Shown here: piece after piece, positions 1 to 11,559 of the stretch
Layout: the number at the start of each line of letters is the position of its first letter
Position numbering within the stretch: the stretch's first letter is position 1
Assembly: GCA_038363925.1 (NCBI GenBank)
Contig: JAQQWL010000013.1
Span: 2,604,001-2,668,000 of the forward strand
Direction: 5' to 3'
Length of the DNA stretch: 64,000 nt
Source of the DNA: Apiospora phragmitis
Taxonomy: Eukaryota > Ascomycota > Sordariomycetes > Amphisphaeriales > Apiosporaceae
The notes under the pieces: model-generated
What the model saw: only the letters and a program-made list of their open reading frames with translations
Told to the model about the DNA's origin: nothing
Database searches by the model: none
Position numbers and translations under genes: made by a program

Positions 1-1
1 G

Positions 2-1470
2 GCCGTCAAGGCCGAGCCGTTCCCCTACACCAAGACCTACGACGAGGCCGAGCGGGACCCCTTCGTCATCTGCCAGACCAGCGGCACCACCGGCGCGCCC
101 CGGCCTATCACATTCCGGCACTCCACCATGAGCACGGTAAGTCTGAACTTTCGTAGTCCTCTTCTCGTACTATGACATCCGCTCCGTAGAATGACAATGC
201 TAATGGCCCCCTCCCCTACTTTCAGCTGGATATGCAATCAGAGTTGCCCGACGTGGACGGGCGTAAACACATGTTATGGCAGCGGGGCGTCGGGACGCGC
301 TTCCTGATGGTCGCGTCGCCGTTCCACGCCATCGCCTGCATCTTGGCCATGACGGTGTATGCCTTTGGCGGGTGCACGCTAGTGCCGGGGTTCCGGAACC
401 GGCCGGTCGAGGGCATCAACGAGATGTGCGACATTATCAAGTACTCCAAAGCGAAGGTCGGGTTCATGCCGAGTTTCCTGATGGAGCTCATCGCGCGTAG
501 AGACGACGCGGAGGACTACATCAAGCAGATGGATACTGTGGTGTACGGAAATGGTACGTTTTAAAAGAAAAAGAAGCTCATGATGACGTCATTCGCCCAC
601 CCGCCCGATTTGAAATTCTAACATAAGCCTGCAGGCATTCTCTCCGACTTTGCCGGCCAGAGGTGGTCCAAGACGACGAGGATATTCGACGTGTGGGGCT
701 CCGCCGAGGTCTGCACGCCGCCGCAGCTCGAGTCGGACCCGGAGGACTACCAGTACTGCTGCTTCGACGTCGAGGCGGGCGGGTGCGTGTTCAAGGAGCG
801 GGACGACCTGGAGTACTTCGGCGACGACGGGGCGCGCCTGGAGCTGTACGAGCTGGTCATGACGCGGACGCCGCGATCCGAGAAATACATTGGGTACTGG
901 GCGTGCGTGGGGAGAGAGGGGACCAAAGCGCCTGCCGACCCGCCCTACCCGGAGTACTCGACGCAGGAGGTCTGGACGCCGCACCCGGACCCGGACAAGG
1001 CCCCCTACACGTGGCGCTTCGTGAGCCGGGTGCAGGACCTCGTCGCCGACGCGGGCGAGTTCGCGCTCGCGTTCGAGAAGACGCTGAGCAAGCACGGCAT
1101 GGTGCAGCACGCCATCGTCGTGGGCCAGGGCGGCGAGAAGCCCACCGTGCTGGTCGAGCTGGCCGACGGCTACACCCGCGAGGTGGCGCGCCGGTGCCTG
1201 TGGAAGGACGTGATCGCGCCCGCCAACGAGGACGTGCCCGAGGCCGCGCGCGTGGCCGAGTCGCATGTTGTGTTTGTCGACGCCGGCGCGTTTGTCAGGT
1301 CGACCGAGGGCCACCTGCTGCGCACGCAGACGGTGCAGAAGTTCCAGGGCCGCATCGACGCCGTCTACGGGCGCGCGCCGTCCGAGATTAGTGTGTCGAT
1401 GCGGCCGCGTTACCAGTCCATCATCGAAACGGTCGAGGTTTCGCATGTAGTGGAGGAGGACGAGGCGTAG
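2..1470 (+). CDS. NRPS-like adenylation (AMP-binding) enzyme, 3' part
   Basis: Three exons, 2-136, 226-553 and 635-1470, with GT-AG introns that keep frame. The 5' end lies outside the window; 432 residues are visible. The phosphate-binding core QTSGTTGAPRP sits near residue 26, and a YGNG...DVWGSAE stretch matches the A5 region of fungal NRPS-like adenylating enzymes, which activate a carboxylic acid as acyl-AMP. Two oddities: the usual RGRxDDxIVxxNGEK (A8) segment is replaced by an unrelated SRVQDLVADAGEF stretch, and the protein stops soon after the expected end of the adenylation domain, with no carrier (T) or reductase/thioesterase domain. It may be a degenerate or repurposed stand-alone enzyme. 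The substrate cannot be read from the sequence. Family call is secure; activity is uncertain. Confidence 0.85.
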
Positions 1471-1721
1471 CTCTCTCTCTCTCCGGGGCCTAGCGAGACC
1501 AAACCAATCAAACAAAAGAAAGAAAGAAATATTGTTAGAATAAAAAGATGCTTGGAGCCATCGTGTAATGTATAGTGGGGGTGAGATATTAGTTGTTAGT
1601 AGCGGCCCTTCAGCATCTCGTTTAGAAGAGATTGACCACTTCGTTCTTGTAGTATAGGCTGGCATGCAACTGTCATGGCCACGGCGACGTCATTTTTAGT
1701 GTTCTATGATTACTATGTATC

Positions 1722-1777
<56 letters not shown>

Positions 1778-1819
1778 CTTTACAATAGAATGTACATGCA
1801 TCGTCCCATCACTCACTCA
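1471..1819. other. Intergenic, convergent 3' regions
   Basis: Lies between the 3' ends of the adenylation gene and the secreted-protein gene. No gene is visible; it holds the microsatellite at 1725-1777. Confidence 0.7.
1725..1777. repeat. Compound (AC)n(AT)n microsatellite
   Basis: About 14 AC units followed directly by about 12 AT units, a likely length-variable locus. Confidence 0.95.
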
Positions 1820-3791
1820 TCAGCAGGTATAAGCGAGGTCAAAGTGAACCTGCGGCGTGCCATCGAAGTCGGCAGGGACCGCGTACGAAATATTGTAGAA
1901 CCAGTGATCGCGCAGCTGCTTGCCGTACGTGACAGGCAGCGGCATCAGCCCCGGCGCCGAGACGTTGACGTCGAGGCAGGGCAGATCGCCGTCGAACCCG
2001 TTCGTCATTACATGCGCGTCCTTCCCCTTCTTCCCCAGCGTCCAGGCCGGCGGGATGCCCGAGAGCGCAAACGTGAAGATGTCGGCACCCGACTCGGTCC
2101 GGTTGGGGTACGCCACGGTCAGGTAGCCCGGCCCGGCCTCGGCGCGGATCGTCGTCGCCGACGGGTACAGCGAGAAGAAGCCGTTGTAGGGGAACGGCGC
2201 GTGGTGCGGGTCCGCCGCCCAGTGCACGATGGTGGGCACGAACTGGTCGCCGCGGTTCTTGGTCTCGCCCGTGACCGTCTGCGCGCCGGCCATGAGGCCC
2301 GCGCTGAGCCAGGACGTGGCGACGCGGTGCCGGTCCGATGTGAGGTCGTCGTAGACCGTCTTGTTCAGGGAGCGCTCCCCGTCCCACCAGCCCTTGGTGG
2401 TCAGCAGGTCCGCGGCTGCCGGGCTGATGCACGCGGCCACGACGTCCATGACGAGCGCGAGGGCCGCGCCTTGCGCTACGTCGTACAGCAGGTCCGACTC
2501 GCCTAGCGGCGGCTGCGGGCCGTACTCGCGGCCGAAGACGCCCCACCAGAAGAGCGAGATGATCTGCGAGTGCTCCGTGGCGTCGCGGCTGTAGGCGCGG
2601 TCGTAGGGCCCGACCATGTTGCCCAGGAAGGGGTTATACTGGTGCGCGATGTCGTCCCAAAGACCCGTCAGCATGAGGCGTGAGTTGTTCGTCATGGGAA
2701 GGTCCTTGGGGCCGTACTTGGCGTTGGCGGCCAGGGCCCAGATGTCGACGCCGTAGTAGTTGGGCGCGTTGTACTCGCCCAAGACGTCCTGGCCGCCGCG
2801 CTGGAACAGGGCTAGCAGATCCTCTCCTTGCTTCCGCGCAAAGTCGAGCAGCTTTTGGTTGTTCTTGCGCTGTCCGGCCCATCCTGTTGTCAGGGCGCGC
2901 ATCAGGCCTGGGTTCGAGTAGGCCAGGATCAGGTTGTCGTCCTCGGGAAACGTCCCGTTGCGGCGCATACCACCGACGGCCGCGGCCTCTAAGGAATCTT
3001 CTATACGCCCAACCAGCTCTGGGCCAATCTTGTCGGAGAACTCTTCGACCACCTGAATCAGTTGAGTCCTGTATTGGATGTCAGCGGGGAATAAAGAATA
3101 TCCAGAGAGAGGAGGAGGGAGAGAGAGAGAGAGAGAGAGAGAACATGATAGTTCAACTTGAGTACTCACCCGATGAATTCTCGCCAATTGGGATCATAAG
3201 TGTCGTAGATGGAGGGAGGATACAAAGGCGAGTCCGGGGTCGGATCAGGTGCATCCGGGGACAACTTGAACGTGCCGTACCATGGCGAGTCGTAGTCCGC
3301 GAGCATCTGAGTAGAGAGGCTTGATAACCAGTTAGCTCAGCAACCTCTGCAATCATTGAGAAGCCCCAGTTTGGTGCAATGCGGCCTTACATTCCCTCGA
3401 TTGAAGCGATCGCGTTCTTGACGTCGTCGCCCTCGGCGCGATACAGAAGCCCGGGCAAGTACCAGGCCGTGAAGCGCGTGGACCATGGGCCGTTATCTTG
3501 GTACCAGATGAAGTCTGAAAAAAAAGTCAGCATTTCAATCTATGTACCCAGCGCTATCTTCATTTCTGTGAACGTACTGTACGAAGCATCATACCTTGAG
3601 TCACTTACCGACATGGAATAGTCAAACAGGTCCTGTGCGGCTGGTGGTGGTTAGTCTTGACAATCATTACATTCGTAAGCTCTTGAGAGCCAACACTTAC
3701 AAGCAGACAGGCGCGAAGAAGGCGACTTCATCGCGGCGGCGAGGGAGGCCGACACAGCCACGGCGGCTGCGAATATGCTTAAGCGACCCAT
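1820..3791 (-). CDS. Secreted conserved fungal protein of unknown function
   Basis: Five exons on the minus strand: 3791-3701, 3640-3578, 3514-3391, 3306-3170 and 3068-1820, about 554 residues. The first exon encodes a signal peptide (MGRLSIFAAAVAVSASLAAA). The mature part is rich in Trp/Tyr and N-glycosylation sequons, with blocks such as WSTRFTAWYLPGLLYR, YGTFKLSPDAPDPTPDSP and YGVDIWALAANAKYGP. I recall similar multi-exon secreted proteins in many Pezizomycotina; the helical, Trp-rich character suggests an alpha/alpha-barrel enzyme, but no catalytic motif is recognised. Exon 3 ends in phase 2 at a good GTAAGG donor while exon 4 starts in phase 0, and the summed exons are one base short of a multiple of three. 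This suggests one missing base near 3306-3391 rather than exotic splicing. Confidence 0.8.
3104..3142. repeat. GA-rich tract inside an intron
   Basis: About (GA)11 preceded by more purines. On the coding (minus) strand it is a long pyrimidine tract in intron 4 (3169-3069) of the secreted-protein gene, upstream of its CAG acceptor. Confidence 0.9.
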
Positions 3792-5657
3792 TTTGACTTG
3801 ACAGAAGGAGGAAGTATCGCCAATTACTGCTGCTACCGCTGACTCTCAGACTCCCAATTTGGCGGGTAGTGGCAGCAACGCCCAAGATATACCTACCACC
3901 TACATACCTCATTCCATGACGCGTGACATGATCTTCGAGGAGCCCACCATCCAGCATTGAGCTAATCTCAGGTTCTCTCCCCGGTGACAATAATAACAAC
4001 TACAGGACGGGCCCAAGTATCCCAGCGCCAACCGTCCACTTGGTGGCATGTGAAGGCGGAGCAGCTGCAGCTGGTGGACCGACCGGTATTGGCACCGGTC
4101 GGCGCCGAGGCTGGTGACTGGCTGGTGTGTTTTGACTCTTGATCCCCGCGGTCGGTTCCTGGGGTTGGTTCCAGTTCGAACCTGGGGAAATTAGTGCAAC
4201 CTGGCTATTTCCTCACGCGACACGCCGGCACCTTGAAAAAGCGGTATCGCATGGTTTCCATAGTCAGTCATCTTAATGAATACCTATAAGTCAAGTAGAG
4301 CTTACCAGACTGGCCTTGATAATCTCGTAATGTATTGAGGTAGATTGTCGGGAACTCCGTTTCTGTTAAGCGAGCACCAACAGTATCTGGAGGTGGGGTT
4401 CTGTTGGTTTACCTGCCAGGGGCCCTTGTACCCCGACGGCCCCTTATCTGTGTCTCCCTCCTTAATTGTTGGCAGGCCTTATCGGCCAGTCCATTCCCGT
4501 CTCACAGCGGTGCAGCCTTGGATTGAGACGGTCGATGATATGAATGTCGTCAGATTAAAGCTTCTGGGTCTGTGAGGCTTAACACTTGCAGCAAAGTTGA
4601 GTTGAAACTCAAATCGGAGCTGGGCTAGTGTATTTAATTCTAACCTAGAACGTTACGACTTCATGGACGTATCGTTGGCTACTTGGGAATGTGTTCGACT
4701 CCCGATGGCCGGCCATCCCCAGTGCACGCGGAAAAGACCATCTAACGACACATATACTAGTCTTCTGGTCGTAAATAACAATCATTTATACCTCTGACTC
4801 GTTGACTCTGCTCGCTTCCGTGAATGGATTCGTCGGTAACACGCTTCTCGGCTGCCAGACTTGGGTGACTTTGGAAAGAGAAGCGGCAAATGCCGTCTGA
4901 ACCCCACCAGCCCAGGTAAGAAGCCATATGCTGCATGGTCGGACAGGGAGTATGCCTTCTCCAAGGACGCTGCAGTCTACATATTCAATGGCGAAGCCAA
5001 GCATGAGCTTGGGAAAATTGAACCAGAAGTTCGGGATGGGGTTCGTGTTAAGAGAGTTTCGGCCGCCATGGCCCGTAGTTCATCTGGAGAAAAGCAAACT
5101 CTCTTTTCAGCTGAACACCATGCCAAGATAAGCTGTCGCTCACAAGCGACTCAGCGCATCGGTAGCATCCCATGCTCTCACCGGAAGAAAGGACCGGGCT
5201 TCACCGACTAGCTGTCCGCGTTATCTCGGGGTAAGCGACGGATCCGGTATTGTTTCTCCGCTACCCCAGATTGATAGGTGCGGCGGATAGCAGGGGATCC
5301 CGGGACCGTTGGGCCAACGAGCTTGAGCCTTGTAGTCGTGCTTCTCCCCTCGTGCCCTGTGATATGGTTTCCCCACTGATAAAGCCATGTTATGTTGCAG
5401 GAGGCGCGATGTCGTTCGATCAGAGAGGGAATCTAGGATGTGAGGGGTTCAATACAAGACTTTATCTTAGACCCTGCTAGGAGACACTATTTCTGGATAC
5501 CGTTCCAGCTAGTCGGGACGCTGGCTGCCTGCTGTACTTTCGTACTTAAGTGTGATTCCTCGAGTACTGCCACATACCTCATCGAGAGACTGGTTGACAG
5601 TTCCACGCTCTCAACTCCTGCGACTTCTAACATACCGGCAATTAGTTGTAGGTCACC
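3792..5657. other. Intergenic region, divergent promoters
   Basis: Separates the divergently transcribed secreted-protein gene and the MFS transporter, so it should carry both promoters. Only short, unconvincing ORFs are present and no RNA gene was recognised. Confidence 0.6.
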
Positions 5658-7250
5658 ATGGAGAAAGCCAGCGTCCCCGTGACGGTGGATGCCGCCGTCA
5701 AAGGCCAGAAGACGGGAGTCTTCGCCTGGTTCTCCAACGCCGGCATCCTCAAGCTCAACGGGATCCTGCTCCTGTCCCTCATCTCCTCTTACGCCACCGG
5801 CTTCGACGGGTCTATGATGAACGGGCTGCAGTCGCTCGACAGCTGGAAGGCCTCGTTCCACAACCCCCAGGCCGAGGAGCTGGCCCTCCTGAACGCGATC
5901 CAGAGCGTGGGCCAGCTCGTCGCGCTGCCCTTCTGTGCCTACGTCTGCGACCGCTTCGGCCGCAAGCCGGCGCTCCTCGCCAGCGCGGCCGTCATGCTGC
6001 TCGGCGTCGCCCTGCAGAGCGGCGCGCAGAACACGGCCATGTTCATCGCGGCGCGCGGCGTCATCGGCCTCGGCCTCGCGCTCAACATCACGGCCGCGCC
6101 GCTGCTCATCATGGAGCTGGCCTACCCGGCCCAGCGCGCGCCGCTCGTGTCCATCTATAACAGTCTGTGGGGCGTCGGCGCGCTCGTCGCGGCCTGGGCG
6201 ACGTACGGCACGTTTCGCATCGAGTCGACGTGGGCGTGGCGCATCCCGTCGCTGCTGCAGGCCCTCTCGAGCGTGCTGCAGCTGGCGCTCTGTTTTTTGA
6301 TCGAGGAGTCCCCCCGCTGGCTCATTTCCAAGGAGCGGGACGCTGAGGCCGAGCGGCTGCTGGTCAAGTACCACGCAGACGGCGACGCGGCGGACCCGCT
6401 CGTGCCGCTCGAGATGGAGGAGATCCGCACCGCGCTGCGGCTCGAGAGCGAGGCGCTCGCGTCCACGTCGTACCTGTCCTTCTTCCAGACGCCCGGGAAC
6501 CGGCGCCGGTTCTGCATCATCCTCGCCGTCGGCTTCTTCTCGCAGTGGAGCGGCAACGGGCTGATCTCGTACTACCTGACCCTGATCCTGAACTCGATCG
6601 GCTACCGGGACCAGGAAACGCAGACGCTGATCAACGGCCTGCTCACGCTCTGGGGCACCGTCTGGAGCCTCGCGTTCTCGCTCATCGTCAACCGGTTCGG
6701 CCGCCGCACCTTGTTCCTGGTCTCGACGGTCGGCAGTCTTCTCTGTTACATCGTCTGGACCGCGCTGGAGGCGACGTACGAGAAGGCCGTGGATGTCTCA
6801 GGTGATGGCGAGGGCGGGCCCGACGGCGTGGCCAAGGGCGTGCTGGCCCTCATCTTCCTGTTCAACGTCGTCTTCACGCTGGGCTGGGGCGTGCTGCAGG
6901 TGACGTACGTGGTGGAGATCCTGCCGTTCCAGCTGCGCGCGCGCGGGCTCGTGCTGTACAACCTGTTCGTCGCGCTCGCCCTCATCTTCAACCAGTACGC
7001 GAACCCGATCGGCGTCACCAACTCGGGGTGGAAGTACTACATCACGTACGACGTCTGGCTCGCGTTCGAGGCCGTCGTGGTGTACTTCCTGTTCGTCGAG
7101 ACCGGCAAGCTCAGCCTCGAGGAGACAGCGGCCGTGCTCGACGGGGTGGAGCAGGAGCACAGGCTCGAGGAGGTCATCCGGAAGACCGAGAAGACGCTCG
7201 GGGTCACGACGGTGGTGACGGGGCAGAGCGAGAAGGGGCATGGGCAGTAG
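5658..7250 (+). CDS. MFS sugar transporter
   Basis: Single-exon, 530-residue member of the sugar porter family of the major facilitator superfamily, about the usual length for fungal hexose or disaccharide permeases. About twelve hydrophobic segments can be traced. The loop 2-3 signature CDRFGRKP lies near residue 98 and its second-half counterpart NRFGRRT near 340. EESPRWLIS, typical after TM6, is near residue 216. An N-terminal YATGFDGSMMNGLQ block matches the fungal GYDxxxxNG motif in TM1. It should import a sugar by proton symport at the plasma membrane; the substrate is not predictable. The start at 5658 gives a short cytosolic N-terminus (context ACCATGG). The neighbours suggest no metabolic cluster. 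Confidence 0.93.
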   Translation: MEKASVPVTVDAAVKGQKTGVFAWFSNAGILKLNGILLLSLISSYATGFDGSMMNGLQSLDSWKASFHNPQAEELALLNAIQSVGQLVALPFCAYVCDRFGRKPALLASAAVMLLGVALQSGAQNTAMFIAARGVIGLGLALNITAAPLLIMELAYPAQRAPLVSIYNSLWGVGALVAAWATYGTFRIESTWAWRIPSLLQALSSVLQLALCFLIEESPRWLISKERDAEAERLLVKYHADGDAADPLVPLEMEEIRTALRLESEALASTSYLSFFQTPGNRRRFCIILAVGFFSQWSGNGLISYYLTLILNSIGYRDQETQTLINGLLTLWGTVWSLAFSLIVNRFGRRTLFLVSTVGSLLCYIVWTALEATYEKAVDVSGDGEGGPDGVAKGVLALIFLFNVVFTLGWGVLQVTYVVEILPFQLRARGLVLYNLFVALALIFNQYANPIGVTNSGWKYYITYDVWLAFEAVVVYFLFVETGKLSLEETAAVLDGVEQEHRLEEVIRKTEKTLGVTTVVTGQSEKGHGQ

Positions 7251-7642
7251 TCACTCTACAGGGTAGCCATGACCCAGAATCGTTCTACCATGTGATAGCT
7301 TTACATTGGATTCATTAAACAATATACATAATTGATTTTCATTTCACACCTCTTCACCTAACTTGAATGCCTTCCTAATAGTTCTCCCCAATTGTCTGTG
7401 CTAGGAGTCGGCACTCAAGGGAAAGGCCCGTGCGCAGTACCTGTCTTATGTCAATCACAAACTCCACGGAAACAACCCTCTCGCTTTCTAATCGGACCTA
7501 GAATTTCGCAGCAGAAATCATCACAGGCTGGCCTCAAAATCAGCCCATTGAGCGCCATGGCGCTGATGTGTTTCCGAACTCTCTCAATCTCATCTCCTGT
7601 TTCCTGAACATTGTCCTTCGCCATCCAGAACCAATTCCCACC
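7251..7642. other. Intergenic, promoter of pantoate ligase gene
   Basis: Short tandem-gene spacer. Nothing specific seen. An in-frame upstream ATG at 7568 could extend the next gene by 25 residues. Confidence 0.5.
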
Positions 7643-8905
7643 ATGTTCGCGCGCATAACCCGCAGTGCCGCGAGCTCGCGTGCCACTACTACTACTACCT
7701 TTACCGCCCTCGCGATGAGGATGATGACGATGATGCCCCGGTGCAGCAGCAGCCAACTACCCACGACGACGACGATTCCGATCCGAACCATGGCCACGGC
7801 CCGTAGCAGCAGCAAAAACAGCGGCAGCAGCAGTCCGAAACCCTCCTCCACCTTCCGCGAGATGATCCCCTCGACCCGGATACGCGTCCTGCGCACCGTC
7901 GACTCGCTGCGGGCCTGGCGCAAGCCGCACGCGGTCGACCAGCGCATCGTCGGGCTCGTGCCGACCATGGGCGCCCTGCACGCGGGCCACCTCTCGCTGA
8001 TCCGCGCCGCCGCGCGCGAGAGCCACGAGGTCGTGGTGAGCCTCTACGTCAACCCGGCCCAGTTCGGCGTGCACGAGGATTTAGAGTCCTACCCGCAGAC
8101 CTGGCCGACCGACTGCGCCGCCCTCCGCCAACTCGACCGCGAGCTCGCCGACGACGGCTCCAACCTGGGCCGGATTAGTGCCGTCTTCGTGCCCTCCACG
8201 GCCGACATGTACCCCTCGGGCTTCCCGGGCCAGGCCGTCGACTCCAAAGGCAGCTTCGTGTCGATCACGCCCGTGGGCGAGGTGCTCGAGGGCGCGAGCC
8301 GGCCGACCTTCTTCCGCGGGGTCGCGACCGTCTGCCTCAAGCTCTTTAATGTGGTGCAGCCGGACCGCGTCTATTTCGGCCAGAAGGACGTGCAGCAGAC
8401 CGTCATCATCCGCAAGATGGTGCGCGACTTCCTCCTGCCCGTCGACGTGCAGATCGGCCCCACCACGCGCGAGGCCGACGGGCTCGCGCTGAGCTCCCGC
8501 AACGTCTATCTGGGCGAGCGGAGGCGCAAGGTGGCGACTGTGCTCCGGCGCGCGCTGCGGGCTGCGGAGCTGCAGTACGTCGAGGGCGGCGCGCGGGGCC
8601 GCGAGGCTATCTTGGGCGCAGCGCAAAAGGTGGCGGCCGACACGCTCGCCGAGCAGATGGCCCTGGCGCTGGAAAACAGGGTCACGTACGAGGTGGACTA
8701 TATTTCGCTGTCGGACCCGGAGACGATGGAGGAGCTCTCGGAGGTCGATCCGAAGAAGGGCGGTATTTTGAGCGGTGCCGTGAAGATGCTGCCGGTGGAG
8801 GCGCCGCAGCCGGGTGAAGATCTGGGGCACAGCGGCGGACCTGCCGTGCGACTCATTGACAATATCATTTTGGAGCCTTCTTCCACGCAAGGAGAGGACC
8901 ACTAG
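7643..8905 (+). CDS. pan6: Pantoate--beta-alanine ligase (pantothenate synthetase)
   Basis: Single exon. Catalyses ATP-dependent condensation of pantoate and beta-alanine to pantothenate, a step of CoA synthesis. Diagnostic blocks: VPTMGALHAGH (nucleotidyl-transferase HxGH motif), SLYVNPAQFG, RVYFGQKDVQQ and the KMSKS-like LALSSRNVYLG. I chose the ATG at 7643 (context CCACCATG), giving 420 residues; 7568 is an in-frame alternative. The first 75 or so residues are rich in Arg, Ser and Thr with few acidic residues, which could be a mitochondrial targeting peptide, though the enzyme is usually cytosolic in yeast. A divergent insertion near the start of the C-terminal half (RQLDRELADDGSNLG) is typical of fungal versions. 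Confidence 0.95.
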   Translation: MFARITRSAASSRATTTTTFTALAMRMMTMMPRCSSSQLPTTTTIPIRTMATARSSSKNSGSSSPKPSSTFREMIPSTRIRVLRTVDSLRAWRKPHAVDQRIVGLVPTMGALHAGHLSLIRAAARESHEVVVSLYVNPAQFGVHEDLESYPQTWPTDCAALRQLDRELADDGSNLGRISAVFVPSTADMYPSGFPGQAVDSKGSFVSITPVGEVLEGASRPTFFRGVATVCLKLFNVVQPDRVYFGQKDVQQTVIIRKMVRDFLLPVDVQIGPTTREADGLALSSRNVYLGERRRKVATVLRRALRAAELQYVEGGARGREAILGAAQKVAADTLAEQMALALENRVTYEVDYISLSDPETMEELSEVDPKKGGILSGAVKMLPVEAPQPGEDLGHSGGPAVRLIDNIILEPSSTQGEDH

Positions 8906-9652
8906 CGGAACGTAGACTGTCGTCATTGCGAATACCCCTTTTGATCAAGAAGCAACCGGATGTTGCCACGGCCCATCGATTGGCGGCTTCTCATAGAGTC
9001 GATACAATCAATTAATGCAAGCCTCTCTCTAAGCTTGCCTGGATTTCAACATAAGAAAACCGGTCGTCCCACAAACAACAGAAGATTTCAAGAGCAAATG
9101 TGTGAATGATGTTATGTTATATATTTGTCTCTCAGCCCACATTTGGTGTGTAAAGTACATGCCATTAATGATTAACGAAAGACAATGGTATCTCGAACAA
9201 AACTGCACTCTAATCGAGTGCTTTCTAAAAGGAGTGTGATGATGCTCTGAAAAAAGGAGTGTAATGCACGCACTCGGCAAGTCTTGCTTAAACCAACCCA
9301 ACCCAACACCGGCAAACAATATAGCAAGCAACGCCGTATATGTCCCTCTTCTCCGTCCGTTCGCCTTGATTTTTTGAATTTTACACCACAACACACCACA
9401 CCTACACACCCACACAACTAGCCAGCCAGTCGACGACGACTGCCTCGTCAACCTGGCCTAGAAACCATGGCTGTCTGGCCACGCACTCCCCTTTGTACTC
9501 AAATGCCGCGAAGAGCGATCTCCGCCACCGCCGCCACCGCCACCACCCAGGAACCAAGAGGATCTCCGACTCCCGTTCCCGGCACCATTCAGGTACCGCG
9601 ACGAGCACTTCTTATCGAGATAGAGGCGCAGGTCGGGCACCGACCACGCTAG
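8906..9652. other. Intergenic, convergent 3' regions
   Basis: Lies between the 3' ends of the pantoate ligase and Pth11-like genes. It holds AC-rich low-complexity sequence near 9385-9417; no convincing gene. Confidence 0.6.
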
Positions 9653-11559
9653 TCAATCGTGCATCGAGAGCCAGCTAGTCTCGATCGGGCCCTTCTTCAT
9701 CTCGTGCCCGTGCGACGTCGAGGGCGGCGTCATGTTGGCCAGGGGCCCCTTGCGCGAGGGCGGCAGCGGGAACAGGTGCGCCATGTTCTCGACGTCGGTG
9801 CCCTGCTGCAGGAGGCGCGCCCGCTCGCGCGCGGCGTAGTATTTGTCCGAGAAGGGCTCGTCGCTGCGGCGGGAGTCGTGGTCTTCCGAGGAGGAGGAAG
9901 AGGAGATGCTGCCGTGGTCGTGGTAGAGGAGGCCGCCGCCGCCGCCGCTGAACAGCCGGGAGGTGTCGTTGATGTCTTTGTTGAGGTCCTTGTTGGGGCC
10001 CTTGCTATCGTGATGGTGGTACCGGCTGCGGCCCTGGGCCGAGGCGTAGGCGGACGGCGGCGGCTGCAACAGGGGCGGCGTCTGCAGCGTCAGGGGCGGG
10101 AAGGTCAGCGGGTCGTTGAGCTGCCACGCCGCGGGGACCGACGTCGAGTTGACCGCGGTCGTCGCGTACGACGAGACCGTGTTCTGGTTGTAGCCCATGC
10201 GCGTCGTCGCGGCCGCGGCGCGCTGGCTGTAGTGCTGCGACGACCGCGCCGTGCCGTGGCCGCCGTGGAGCATGTGGCGGCGGTGCCGGCTGCTGCCGTC
10301 GCGCATGCTCATCGCGCTGCGCGTCGAGGGTGGGTGCTGGTTCAGGCCCGAGGGCGGCGAGGGCGGCGCCGTCGACGAGCTGCCGCTTGCGCTGCTCGAG
10401 TGGCCGTAGCCGTACAGGTGTCGGCTGCGGTGGCCGTTACCTCCGTTGCCGTTGCCGCCTCGTAGGCGCGAGGAGGTGGAGGAGAGGAAGCGCGAGGTGA
10501 GGCGCAGGTACAGGGGGCCCAGGGTGGGGAGGCTGATGCAGAGGATGCCGAGGAGCAGCTCGAAGACGCACAGGAAGACGTTGGTGGACAGGGCGCCGCC
10601 GGTCGGGTTTTCTCGGCTATTGTTGTCGTTGCTGCTGTTAAAGACGGTGGCCAGGCGGACGCAGCTGGCCACGATGACGGCCATACTGAGGACGAAGCAG
10701 GCCATCAGGCCGATCTTCTCGGGCCCGCGCATCTTGAGGCTCCAGACGACGTACATGGTCAGCAGCATGATGACGAGGTCCATGACGACGTTGGTGACGA
10801 TGAGGGTCGCGTACAGGGCCGTCTGGCTGCCGCAGGCGCCGCCGGGGAGGGTCGGGTCCCAGCGGAAGGGGAGCGGGTGGCAGACGAAGGCGAGGGCCAG
10901 CGAGAGGGCGAGGACCCAGGCGCCGACGAGGGCGAGCAGGGCCTGGACCGTCCGGCGCGGGCCGCCGGGGGCCGCGCCGAAGACGCGCAGGTAGAAGCTG
11001 AGGACGCTGGTCTTGAGGAGGGCAAGGGCGTGGACGTAGAGCATGTCGAAGCCGAAGAGGATCTTCAGGAGGAGATTGGAGTTGGTGATGACTACATTGC
11101 ATTGCACACATACGTTATCAGCATTATTGGTCTCGGGGAGAGAGGCCTCAGAAGTGTACTCACGCTCTTCATAATGTGGTGAAGATGGCACCGCATCGTA
11201 TCCCATGCCAATTGTGCTGACTGTAAACAGATTAGTCATTGCTCATCTCCATAAGGAATGTATTGGTTTGGTGGGAGCTTACAGAAACCTTGTATACCTA
11301 GGCAAAGGATCCCCAGAATCTAGTAGCAGTGTTAGTACGCCATCTGGATGTTCTTTCCATGGACGAACAGTAAAGGGGAGAATCATACTGTAGCAACAGC
11401 GATCAATCCATCATCCACCCCAAGCCCGACGCCTCGTACTCGCGTCCATATCCGCAGCCCCACGACGATTAAGACTAGGAATAAGATGGTGCAGTTGATG
11501 GCCAGGGGCGCCTTGACCTGTGACGCCATGGCGAGGGAGGTGACAGATTGCGAAGCCAT
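9653..11559 (-). CDS. Pth11-like seven-transmembrane receptor (fungal rhodopsin-like domain)
   Basis: Four exons on the minus strand: 11559-11389, 11319-11283, 11220-11164 and 11091-9653; 567 residues, frame intact, good branch sites (for example TACTAAC in intron 1). Seven hydrophobic helices lie in the first 300 residues, with the LRIWTRVRGVGLGVDDG stretch after TM1 and LLKTSVLSFYLRVFG in TM3, which mark the integral membrane domain of the Pth11-related fungal GPCR family. No CFEM domain precedes it. The C-terminal half is a long, disordered, Ser/Gly/His/Gln-rich cytosolic tail. Such receptors sense surface or host cues at the plasma membrane; the ligand is unknown. The tail is richer in low-complexity runs than the core and is likely variable between strains. 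Confidence 0.88.

Noticed and set aside
1839..2546. Long alternative-frame minus ORF under the secreted-protein gene
   Set aside because: Arg/Pro/Gly-rich shadow of the true frame caused by high G/C third positions; the same applies to many long opposite-strand ORFs.
4160..4190. T-arm-like hairpin with TTCGAAC loop
   Set aside because: No matching acceptor, D or anticodon arms are present upstream, so it is not called a tRNA.
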